A DNA stretch of 45,722 nt from Nocardia araoensis NBRC 100135 (GTDB taxonomy: Bacteria > Actinomycetota > Actinomycetes > Mycobacteriales > Mycobacteriaceae): positions 1-45,722 of the forward strand of contig NZ_BAFR01000130.1 of NCBI RefSeq assembly GCF_000308435.1, written 5' to 3'. Shown here piece by piece: positions 1 to 9,334 of the stretch (position 1 is its first letter; every line of letters begins with the position of its first letter). Made by a program: the position numbers and the translations under genes. The notes under the pieces were generated by a model, which saw only the letters and a program-made list of their open reading frames with translations, searched no databases and was not told the DNA's origin.

Positions 1-343
1 ATGTCCGCGCTCGCGTCATCGAGACTGCCGCCGCCCTCCTCGCCGAGATCGGGTCGCCGGGGCGCTGTTCGGCGAGCAGTTTTCGGATCAGCTCTTCGGT
101 CTCGGTGTCCACGATGGTCACCGGGTCGGTCTCGTGGCTCTTGGACTGCACGGCGCCTTCGGCGGGCACGCCCGTGGGCCCGAACACTTCGGGACGGCGG
201 GCACGAACGTGGGCGGCGGCCGTCTCGGCGATGTCGACCGCGATACGACGCAGGTCGGCTTCGTCGCCGCGCGCGACGATCGAGACGAAGGAGTCGGGGG
301 TGTAGTCGGACACTGACGATGAGGTTTCCGGCACGCCCTTCAT
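1..343 (-). CDS. suhB: Inositol-1-monophosphatase SuhB, 5' part with an apparent frameshift
   Basis: Read on the minus strand, the sequence encodes the N-terminal part of an inositol monophosphatase family protein (hydrolysis of myo-inositol-1-phosphate, feeding phosphatidylinositol and mycothiol). Visible are the SKSHETDPVT stretch typical of actinobacterial SuhB and the start of the Mg-binding region. The chosen start is ATG at 343; a GTG at 313 is an in-frame alternative. The expected continuation after GDPI is LGEEGGG, the metal-binding Glu motif, but it is only reached by shifting frame: one G is missing between plus-strand positions 46 and 47. Downstream of that point the correct peptide runs on in the other frame to the window edge. 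This is either a pseudogene or a sequencing error. The gene is divergent from ppgK, as in mycobacteria. Confidence 0.82.
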   Translation of the reverse strand, partial: MKGVPETSSSVSDYTPDSFVSIVARGDEADLRRIAVDIAETAAAHVRARRPEVFGPTGVPAEGAVQSKSHETDPVTIVDTETEELIRKLLAEQRPGDPISARRAAAVSMTRART

Positions 344-392
344 CGCATCACACATCCTCGCCGAACGCCCAGCCACGTGCTCCCATTACTCT

Positions 393-406
393 TGTCGTGC
401 ACGACA
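393..406. promoter_or_regulatory. Perfect 14-bp palindrome between suhB and ppgK
   Basis: TGTCGTGCACGACA is a perfect 14-bp palindrome in the 167-base divergent gap between suhB and ppgK. Its position suits an operator acting on either gene. No regulator is identified, so the role is inferred from symmetry and location only. Confidence 0.35.
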
Positions 407-510
407 CAGCGCCGTCGTCGGGCATCCCGTTCGCACGCCCGCCGTGGCGTCCAGGGCCCCGTGCAGCGCTGTCATCACACCGGCCAGCACAGGGAGACGA
501 GGGGTTAGTC

Positions 511-1269
511 ATGTCCGCTCGGGGGCACGCATTCGGCATCGACATCGGCGGCAGCGGCGTCAAAGGCGCCACGGTCGATCTGGCCACCGGGGAGTTGGTC
601 CACGAGCGGATCAAGATCGCCACTCCGCACCCCGCGACACCGTTCGCCGTGGCCGAGGCGGTGGCCGAACTGGTCGACAAAGCCCAGTGGACCGGGCCGG
701 TCGGCATCACCCTGCCCGCGGTGGTGATCGGCGGCGTGGCGCGCACCGCGGCGAACATCGACAAGTCCTGGATCGGCACCGACGCGCGGGCGCTGTTCTC
801 CGCCGCGCTCGGCGGCCGTCCGGTCACCGTGCTCAACGACGCGGACGCGGCGGGCATGGCCGAGGACCACTTCGGCGCGGCGCGCAATTTCGCGGGCCTG
901 GTCATGCTGCTCACCTTCGGCACCGGTATCGGCTCGGCGTTGCTCTACCACGGCACGCTGGTGCCCAACACCGAACTGGGCCACCTCGAGGTCCAGGGCA
1001 TGGAGAGCGAGCACCGCGCGGCCGCCTCGATCAAGGAACGCGACGGCCTCAGCTACGCGCAGTGGGCAGCGCAGGTCAGCCTGGTGCTGACGACGCTGGA
1101 GAACCTGTTCTTCCCGGTCGTCTTCGTCGCGGGCGGTGGCATCAGCAGGGATGCCGAGCAGTGGATTCCGCTGCTCACCAACCGGACGCCCGTCATCCCG
1201 GCCCGCCTGCGCAACACCGCGGGCATCGTCGGCGCCGCCATGGCGATCGCGGGGGGCGTCGCACCGTGA
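511..1269 (+). CDS. ppgK: Polyphosphate glucokinase PpgK
   Basis: A 252-residue ROK-family sugar kinase that phosphorylates glucose using inorganic polyphosphate (and usually ATP) in the cytoplasm. The phosphate-binding loop GIDIGGSGVKG is at residues 9–19, the catalytic Asp is D110 in LNDADAAG, the second phosphate motif LTFGTGIGS is at 134–142, and the ELGH element at 155–158. The length is normal for the actinobacterial enzyme. ATG 511 is preferred over longer readings because of the AGGGAGACGAGGGG purine tract at 491–504. The gene lies directly upstream of sigA, the same order as Rv2702–Rv2703 in M. tuberculosis, which supports the identity strongly. Confidence 0.95.
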   Translation: MSARGHAFGIDIGGSGVKGATVDLATGELVHERIKIATPHPATPFAVAEAVAELVDKAQWTGPVGITLPAVVIGGVARTAANIDKSWIGTDARALFSAALGGRPVTVLNDADAAGMAEDHFGAARNFAGLVMLLTFGTGIGSALLYHGTLVPNTELGHLEVQGMESEHRAAASIKERDGLSYAQWAAQVSLVLTTLENLFFPVVFVAGGGISRDAEQWIPLLTNRTPVIPARLRNTAGIVGAAMAIAGGVAP

Positions 1270-1333
1270 GGCGCGCGGGGACCGCGAGGATGCCGTTCCG
1301 GGCATCGTGCCGTAGGTACCCTGGTTAGATCGT

Positions 1334-1339
1334 TACAAT
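1334..1339 (+). promoter_or_regulatory. Putative -10 element of the sigA promoter (TACAAT)
   Basis: TACAAT fits the SigA-type -10 consensus and lies in the 193-base gap before sigA. No good -35 hexamer is seen 17–18 bases upstream, which is common for actinobacterial housekeeping promoters. It would give a leader of roughly 115 bases. The assignment is by motif and position only. Confidence 0.4.
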
Positions 1340-1462
1340 GGAACGTGCCCGGCTGAGCCGGAGAAACCCCGACCGGCCCTCCGCCGGTGAAACCCGACAG
1401 ATCGCTCCGCCGGAACAATACTCTGGCGTGACGCCGCACGAGACCGTCACGAAAGGGCGTAC

Positions 1463-2842
<1,380 letters not shown>

Positions 2843-2854
2843 GTCGCACCGCCT

Positions 2855-2912
2855 CGACGCCCGCATTCGTTGTCCGCTCGAATCTTCCAGCGGTCGGCGA
2901 ATGCGGGCGTCG
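2855..2912 (+). terminator. Stem-loop terminator after sigA
   Basis: A perfect 15-bp inverted repeat (arms 2855–2869 and 2898–2912) flanks a 28-base loop, which contains a smaller CCGCT/AGCGG hairpin. The sequence CGCTTTTC follows. It begins 12 bases after the sigA stop. The rest of the gap, 2913–3175, shows no gene, repeat or clear promoter. Confidence 0.75.
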
Positions 2913-3175
2913 CGCTTTTCCGCGTCCGAGCTGTGCGCCTGCACGCGGGATCGCAATAACCTCCAGCGCTCACGGTCATCCCTGACCGCTAGCCGAATAT
3001 CTTGCTGGACAACACCTCCACTCACGATCGCACTCGCTGAGTACCGACCGGCCGACCCGGATCCGATGTGCGGTTACGCACGGCTCGGCCGCGTCGAACG
3101 GCCGCTCGACGGTCCGATCGCGCCACAAACGGGGGCACTTCGCCGCGCTCACCTCCCACCCGGCAGACTTGCGGG

Positions 3176-3940
3176 GTGGTTGCCTCGACCTCGACACCGA
3201 GCTGGCTGCGGTCACCGTGGACGCGGACCGTCGACCTGCGCGCCGAGTGGCGCGACGCGCAGGCCTGGCTGCGGCGTCCCGGGCTGGCGCGGCGGCTCCT
3301 GCCCGCGATCCGCGCGCACCTCGGGGCCGCGCCTGCCAGCACCGCCTACGCGTTCACGCTGTTCGTCACCTGGTGGACGCTGCGCGGAGTCGGTGACTCG
3401 GTGGAGCGCAGATTGATCTTCTCGGCGTCGACCAACCTCTACAACATGCGGCACAACCCGGTTCAGGTGCTGGTCGCTTCGGCTTTCTGGACCGACGGCG
3501 GCTTCCCCTGGACGACCATCGCCGGTTTCCTGGTCGTCATGGCATATGCCGAGCGCTGGCTGGGCACCGCGCGCTGGATCCTGCTGTTCGCGACCGGGCA
3601 CATCGGGGCGACGCTGCTGACCGTCACCGGCATCTCACACGCCATCGACCGTGGCCTCATCCCGCTGCGGGTGGCCGTCGCCGCGGATGTCGGTACCAGC
3701 TACGGCTTCTCGGCCGTACTGGCGGCGCTGGCGTTCCGGTTCCGCGGCCGGGTGCGGCTGGTGTGGGCCGGTACGCTCCTCGTGACGCTCGGCGTGGCGC
3801 TGTGGGTCGAACCGACATTCACCGACTACGGCCATCTCTGTGCCGCCGTCATCGGGCTGGCGGTCGGCGCCATCGCGAGCCTGTTCTGGCACCGCTTGGA
3901 ACGGACCGCCGCCAAGAGAGCCCCCGCCGCCCAGGACTGA
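3176..3940 (+). CDS. Rhomboid-like intramembrane protein
   Basis: A 254-residue polytopic membrane protein with about six hydrophobic segments, resembling the rhomboid-like family of actinobacteria. A potential serine/histidine pair is visible: S175 in DVGTSYGFSAV, where canonical rhomboids have GxSG, and H220 in DYGHLCAAVIGL on the last helix. The GASG-type box is relaxed to GTSYG, so proteolytic activity is possible but not assured. The GTG at 3176 is preferred because the 36 codons before it form an Arg-rich, unconserved reading. The gene is convergent with the antiporter gene, the two stop codons abutting in TGATCA. The substrate is unknown. Confidence 0.75.
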   Translation: MVASTSTPSWLRSPWTRTVDLRAEWRDAQAWLRRPGLARRLLPAIRAHLGAAPASTAYAFTLFVTWWTLRGVGDSVERRLIFSASTNLYNMRHNPVQVLVASAFWTDGGFPWTTIAGFLVVMAYAERWLGTARWILLFATGHIGATLLTVTGISHAIDRGLIPLRVAVAADVGTSYGFSAVLAALAFRFRGRVRLVWAGTLLVTLGVALWVEPTFTDYGHLCAAVIGLAVGAIASLFWHRLERTAAKRAPAAQD

Positions 3941-5125
<1,185 letters not shown>

Positions 5126-5128
5126 GGT

Positions 5129-5611
5129 TCAGCCGTGCGTCAATATCTTCGCGGCGGCATCCAAGCCCTCCGGAGTGCCGACGACCACGAGCAGGTCGCC
5201 CGCGGTGAAGGTGAAATCGGGCCCGGGCGAGGGATGCAGCTGCCCGGCCCGCATGACCGCCACGATGGAGGCCTTCGTGCGGGTGCGCATCTCGGTCTCG
5301 CCGAGGGTGCGGCCGTCGTAGGGGGAATCGTCCCCGATCGGGAGCTGGCGGGTGGTGATCCCGGGCAGGTCGCGGTGGTCGTCGTTGAGCTTCGCGACCA
5401 GCTGGGGCGCGCCGAGCAGGTTGGCCAGGACCGCCGCTTCATCGGTGGTCAGCGGGATCTGCGCGGCACAGGCGTCGGGATCGTCGAGCTTGGAGACGAT
5501 CAGGTCGATATCACCATCGCGGTGGGCGACCACGCCGATTCGGCGACCGGAACGCACCTCGAAGTCCTTCCGGACACCGATCCCGGGTAGTGCGGTGACG
5601 TCGACGTTCAC
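5129..5611 (-). CDS. TrkA-C domain regulatory subunit of the cation:proton antiporter
   Basis: A 160-residue cytoplasmic protein that probably gates the antiporter encoded next to it. Its N-terminal ~75 residues are a conserved but less defined domain (NVDVTALPGIGVRKDF). The C-terminal part, about residues 80–158, is an RCK/TrkA-C fold of the kind that binds nucleotides or other small ligands. The start is GTG 5611, with GGAAG six bases upstream on the minus strand. It is the first gene of the operon. In KhtT-type proteins this domain inhibits or activates transport in response to ligand and pH; that role here is inferred. Confidence 0.85.
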   Translation of the reverse strand: MNVDVTALPGIGVRKDFEVRSGRRIGVVAHRDGDIDLIVSKLDDPDACAAQIPLTTDEAAVLANLLGAPQLVAKLNDDHRDLPGITTRQLPIGDDSPYDGRTLGETEMRTRTKASIVAVMRAGQLHPSPGPDFTFTAGDLLVVVGTPEGLDAAAKILTHG

Positions 5612-5704
5612 GTCTTCCAGATTAGCCGGAACACCGTTCCCGCGAACGAATCGGTCATCACTTCGGCCGATGGCGCGTCGCAGGCGCTGTGCTGTGATGG
5701 AGAC

Positions 5705-6898
5705 GTGTGGCGGTGGGCGGAGGTGCCGGAGCGGACGCGCGATGCGCTGGGCGCCGTCATCGCGTTCGCCGGCGGCGCGGCGCTGTACCTCGCGGGCCTG
5801 TCCACCATGACCGAGCGGGGCGAGCAAGTGCCGTTGTGGGTGCGGTGCGGTGTGCTGGCCGTCCTGTGCCTGGCGACCTTCTCCCGCCGCCGCGTGCCGA
5901 TCGCGGCCATGCTGGCCGGACTCATCCCACTGGCCGTGGACATCCGGCTCGGCGCCACGGTGCCGGTGTGGATCGTCTACGCCGACTTGATCTACGCGGC
6001 CGTGCTGTACGCAGGCCGCCGGAGGTCGCGGATCACGGCTCTGTCCTGGTCGGCGCTCTCCGTCGTCGCCGTGGTGCTGACCCTGGCCCTGACCGGCGAC
6101 CTGCGGTCGGTCGCGCTGGCGCTGGTGGCGGTGTTCAGTTTCGTCGCGACGCCGATCTGGTGGGCGAACTCGGTGCGCACGCACAAGGAGGTCGCGGACG
6201 CCGAGCGCACCCGCGCTCGAGCGCTCACCTTGGTCGCCGAACTCGACCGTCGCGCGGCCATCGCCGACGAGCGCACCACGATGGCGCGCGACCTGCACGA
6301 CGTGATCGCCGGGCACCTGTCGGCCATCGCACTGCACTCGGAGGCGGCGCTCGGCGTGCTGGCCCGCCGGGACGCCGACCCGGCGGTGGCCGGGATCATG
6401 CGTTCCATCCGCGCCAACAGCGTCAGCGCACTGGAGGAGATGCGCACCATGATCGGATTGCTGCGCAGCGACGACGGCGCGGCGGAGGTGGCCGCGCCGC
6501 GCACACTCGCCCACTTGCCCATCCTGGTGGAGGCCGCACGCGCGGCGGGGATCTCGGTGCGGGTGCGCGAATCACTGGACGACGCAGCGCTGCCCAGCGC
6601 CGTCGACCAAGCCGCCTATCGCATCGTCCAGGAGGCTTTGACCAACGCCATGAAACACGCCCCGGGACAGGAGGTCTCCATCGACGTGCGCGCCGAGAAA
6701 GAGATACTCACGATATCCGTTCGCAACCGGACCGCAGCCGCGCGGCCGCAGCAGGCCGTGGCCCGAGCCGGGCGCCGCGGTTTGGTGAACATGCGCGAGC
6801 GGGCCGCGGCGCTCGGCGGAAGTCTGCGCGCCGGAACGGATTCCGGCCACTGGGAAGTCCTGGCTACCCTCCCGCTCGGCTGCGTGGGTGCCGCATGA
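5705..6898 (+). CDS. NarL-family sensor histidine kinase
   Basis: A 397-residue membrane sensor kinase. The N-terminal ~155 residues hold about five hydrophobic helices with little extracellular loop, so it probably senses a membrane or intramembrane signal. The HisKA_3 dimerisation domain has the phospho-acceptor H198 in MARDLHDVIAGHLSAI, the usual NarL-type DLHD box. The HATPase domain covers about residues 300–390, with the N box in IVQEALTNAMKHA and a G box in RRGLVNMRERAAALGG. The start is GTG 5705. The stop overlaps the start of the response regulator gene by four bases (ATGA), giving a coupled two-component operon. The stimulus is not evident. Confidence 0.93.
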   Translation: MWRWAEVPERTRDALGAVIAFAGGAALYLAGLSTMTERGEQVPLWVRCGVLAVLCLATFSRRRVPIAAMLAGLIPLAVDIRLGATVPVWIVYADLIYAAVLYAGRRRSRITALSWSALSVVAVVLTLALTGDLRSVALALVAVFSFVATPIWWANSVRTHKEVADAERTRARALTLVAELDRRAAIADERTTMARDLHDVIAGHLSAIALHSEAALGVLARRDADPAVAGIMRSIRANSVSALEEMRTMIGLLRSDDGAAEVAAPRTLAHLPILVEAARAAGISVRVRESLDDAALPSAVDQAAYRIVQEALTNAMKHAPGQEVSIDVRAEKEILTISVRNRTAAARPQQAVARAGRRGLVNMRERAAALGGSLRAGTDSGHWEVLATLPLGCVGAA

Positions 6899-7542
6899 CG
6901 ATTCGGGTGGTGATCGCCGACGACCACGCCGCGATCCGCGCGGGCCTGCGGATGATCCTGGAGGCCGAGGACGATATCGATGTGGTCGGCGAGGCCGCCG
7001 ACGGCGATGTCGCGGTGGCCCAGGCCAAAGCGCTGCGGCCGCAGGTGGTGCTGATGGACGTGCGCATGCCGGGGGTGGACGGCATCACCGCGACCGAGCG
7101 GATCACCGGGGACGGCCTGGCGAAGGTGCTGATCCTGACCACATTCGACTTGGACGAGTACGTCTTTCGCACGCTGCGCGCCGGCGCCTCGGGGTTCGTG
7201 CTGAAATCCACGTCGGGCCAGGCGTTGGTCGCGGCGGTGCGCGCGGTCGCGGGAGGGGACGGCGTGCTGGCTCCGGAGGTGACGCGAGCGGTGATCTCGG
7301 CGTTCGCCGCGTCGAATCCGGCTGTCGCGCAATCGGCTCCCGCCGGGCTCGGCGAACTCACCGAACGCGAACGCGAAGTGCTCGATTGCCTCGGGGACGG
7401 CCTGTCCAACGCGCAGATCGCGGGTCGGCTGTTCATCGGTGAGACGACCGTCAAGACGCACGTATCCCGTGTGCTGACCAAACTGGGTGTGCGGTCGCGG
7501 GTTCAGGCCGCCATCGTGGCGCGCGAGATCCGCGACCGGTAG
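6895..7542 (+). CDS. NarL/LuxR-family response regulator
   Basis: A 215-residue DNA-binding response regulator, the partner of the kinase just upstream. The receiver domain spans residues 1–~120, with acidic residues D9/D10, the phospho-acceptor D55 in VVLMDVRMPG and the usual T and K positions (LILTTF, FVLKS). The LuxR-type helix-turn-helix is at about 150–210 (LTEREREVLDCLGDGLSNAQIAGRLF … TVKTHVSRVLTKLGV). The gene ends with TAG directly against the stop of the convergent DUF952 gene, leaving no intergenic base. Target genes are not identifiable here, and the system may simply regulate itself. Confidence 0.94.
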   Translation: MTIRVVIADDHAAIRAGLRMILEAEDDIDVVGEAADGDVAVAQAKALRPQVVLMDVRMPGVDGITATERITGDGLAKVLILTTFDLDEYVFRTLRAGASGFVLKSTSGQALVAAVRAVAGGDGVLAPEVTRAVISAFAASNPAVAQSAPAGLGELTEREREVLDCLGDGLSNAQIAGRLFIGETTVKTHVSRVLTKLGVRSRVQAAIVAREIRDR

Positions 7543-7902
7543 TCACGCCGGGAGCGGGGCGAATGTCCCGTCCGCCGTCGGCAGGTACTCCACGACTCCT
7601 GTGACCGCTCCCACCGGCAAGGGGCCGTACAGGTGCGGGAAGAGCATCGATTCCGGATCGGTCGGGACCCCCGGCTCCCATTTGATCGGCGACCCGACGC
7701 GGCGAGGGTCGATCCGCAGCAACACCAGATCACGCCGCCCGGCGAACAACCGATTCGCCGGCAAGTGCACCTGTTGCGGCGACGAGAGATGGATGAACCC
7801 CGCCTGGGCGAGCGAGGGCGCTCGGTACTCCCCCGTTTGCCGAGCGGATAACCATTCATCCAAAGTACATAGGTGAACAAGCGTGTGAGTGTCATAGGTC
7901 AC
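7543..7902 (-). CDS. DUF952 family protein
   Basis: A 119-residue cytoplasmic protein with the DUF952 signatures GFIHLS near residue 35 and FPHLYGPLP near 88. The family is widespread and resembles the glutathione S-transferase-adjacent "uncharacterised DUF952" proteins; no reaction is established that I know of. The start is GTG 7902, chosen for the CGGGAGA ribosome site eight bases upstream. The ATG at 7895 is out of frame. It is monocistronic and convergent with the response regulator gene. Confidence 0.85.
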   Translation of the reverse strand: MTYDTHTLVHLCTLDEWLSARQTGEYRAPSLAQAGFIHLSSPQQVHLPANRLFAGRRDLVLLRIDPRRVGSPIKWEPGVPTDPESMLFPHLYGPLPVGAVTGVVEYLPTADGTFAPLPA

Positions 7903-8035
7903 GGGTAATCTCCCGGTAGACAACTGGATCGGCCGATCGAGAGTGTGACGCAGTGCACATCGACGACGGGACCTGGAACGTTCGCCCGTAGCGAAATCCC
8001 TGGTCGTGTTATCGAAAACACACTGCTTCCTTCGC

Positions 8036-8063
8036 GGGAACAAAGTCCCCCGTCCCGAACGTC
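8036..8063 (+). promoter_or_regulatory. Possible ECF (SigE/SigH/SigR-like) promoter upstream of the small zinc-ribbon gene
   Basis: GGGAAC at 8036–8041 and CGTC at 8060–8063 are separated by 18 bases. This is close to the GGGAAC…CGTT pattern recognised by mycobacterial SigE/SigH and Streptomyces SigR; the last base of the -10 is a mismatch. It lies about 115 bases upstream of the gene at 8179. The rest of the 7903–8178 gap holds only the hairpin noted separately. Confidence 0.35.
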
Positions 8064-8105
8064 TGACAGAGTAGTCATACCCCTGCTGGGAAGTAGCGGT
8101 AGCGA

Positions 8106-8128
8106 GCTCGTGGTGAGTGACCACGAGC
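8106..8128 (+). other. Perfect 9-bp hairpin in the leader of the small zinc-ribbon gene
   Basis: GCTCGTGGT, loop GAGTG, ACCACGAGC: a perfect 9-bp stem with a 5-base loop, about 50 bases before the start codon. There is no T-run, so it is more likely a leader structure or operator than a terminator. Confidence 0.45.
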
Positions 8129-8178
8129 CCCACACCAGGTGAACGGTCGTCGGGACCGGGAGCCAGGACGGAGGAGTC

Positions 8179-8373
8179 ATGCCAGGAACCCTGACAAGCA
8201 CCCCACTGACCGCGGTCGATCGTTGCGACCGCTGCGGGGCGGCGGCCCGTGTGCGCGCCGTACTGCCCGCAGGTGGAGAGTTGCTCTTCTGCCAGCACCA
8301 CGCGAACGAACACATGGATCGGCTGCGTGAGCTGGACGCCGTGATCGACACGGAGTCCGCTCCCGCGCTCTGA
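8179..8373 (+). CDS. Small zinc-ribbon protein (DUF7455-like)
   Basis: A 64-residue actinobacterial protein with a probable structural zinc site: C16 and C19 in RCDRCGAAA, and C38 with H40/H41 in LLFCQHHANEH. This pattern (CxxCGA…FCxHH) is conserved in the small proteins often found near sigA and sigB in actinobacteria. The ATG at 8179 follows a strong CGGAGGAG site. The function is unknown; the size and zinc ribbon would suit a protein- or nucleic-acid-binding adaptor. It may be stress-induced if the promoter-like sequence upstream is real. Confidence 0.85.
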   Translation: MPGTLTSTPLTAVDRCDRCGAAARVRAVLPAGGELLFCQHHANEHMDRLRELDAVIDTESAPAL

Positions 8374-8477
8374 CCTGCTCCTCGCGTCCTGACACAACAG
8401 CATCGAACAACAGAACACGGTTTCCACCGGCAGCGGGCGACCCACAGGTCGCCCGCTGTTGGCGTGTCCGGCGGCGC

Positions 8478-9224
8478 TCAGTCCGCGCCGAGGATGCCGT
8501 CCAGCAGCCTGGCCAGGCCGTATTCGAACGCGCCGTCCGGGTCGGCCGGCGCCTGGTACAGCTCACCCACCGCCGCCCCGACGCGTGCGGCGAGCGGGAA
8601 CCGGCTCGGCGGCATGACCTCGGCCAGCAGCGGACCGTGTACTTCCCACCACCGTGCGTCGCTCATGCGCGCGGTCTCGCGGGCCGCGGCCACCGCCATA
8701 CGCGCGTTACCGGTGGCGAACTCCGACAGCACGGCGATCGCCCGGTCCATCGCCACATCCGGCAAGCCGAGCCCGTCGATCGCGGTCAACTGCCGCTCGT
8801 AGCGACGCATCCGTCCCGGCCCGAGCACGAGCCGCCACGGCGACACCTCGAGCAGCCAGGGATGGGCGAGGAGTTCCGCGCGGACCTGGCGGGCCACGGC
8901 GGCGAGGCGCTCACGCGGTGGGAGATCGGCGGGAATGGGCTCATCCTCTTCGGCCACCGCGTCGACCATGAGCACCGTCAGCGCGTCCTTGCTCGGCACG
9001 TATGTGTAGAGGCTCATCGGTCGCAGCCCCAGTTCGGCGGCGACCGTGCGGATGGAGACCTTCTCGTAGCCCTGCCGGTCGGCGAGCGCGACCGCCGCCG
9101 CGACCACCGCGTCCACGCTGACCGTCTGCTTCGGGCCGCGCCCGGCCGGACGCGCCGGTAGCTCGTGCCGCCACAGCAAGTCCATCAGCCGCCTGGCCTC
9201 GTCGGATATGACGTCGTCGCTCAC
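8478..9224 (-). CDS. TetR-family regulator (TetR_C type)
   Basis: A 248-residue repressor. The helix-turn-helix is at about residues 35–80 (VSIRTVAAELGLRPMSLYTYVPSKDAL), preceded by a 30-residue N-terminal extension. The long C-terminal ligand domain resembles that of the tetracycline repressor class (TetR_C). The start is GTG 9224, with GAGGAG upstream. The gene is divergent from the SNF2 helicase gene, with a 30-bp palindrome centred in the 110-base gap, so it probably represses itself and perhaps the helicase. The inducer is unknown. Confidence 0.9.
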   Translation of the reverse strand: MSDDVISDEARRLMDLLWRHELPARPAGRGPKQTVSVDAVVAAAVALADRQGYEKVSIRTVAAELGLRPMSLYTYVPSKDALTVLMVDAVAEEDEPIPADLPPRERLAAVARQVRAELLAHPWLLEVSPWRLVLGPGRMRRYERQLTAIDGLGLPDVAMDRAIAVLSEFATGNARMAVAAARETARMSDARWWEVHGPLLAEVMPPSRFPLAARVGAAVGELYQAPADPDGAFEYGLARLLDGILGAD

Positions 9225-9245
9225 GGGCTCCTCGGAACCGATCCG

Positions 9246-9275
9246 GTACGGTGTACGTTACTCCGTACACCATAC
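9246..9275. promoter_or_regulatory. 30-bp near-perfect palindromic operator between tetR and the SNF2 helicase gene
   Basis: GGTGTACG and CGTACACC (9250–9257 and 9264–9271) are separated by six bases. The symmetry extends outwards as GTA…TAC with one mismatched pair. It begins 21 bases upstream of the tetR GTG, the usual place for an autoregulatory TetR operator. Confidence 0.7.
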
Positions 9276-9334
9276 GTTGATTTTAGGGGTGCGCCCTGCC
9301 AAGCACACATGCCACTTATCTACCGGACCGGCAC

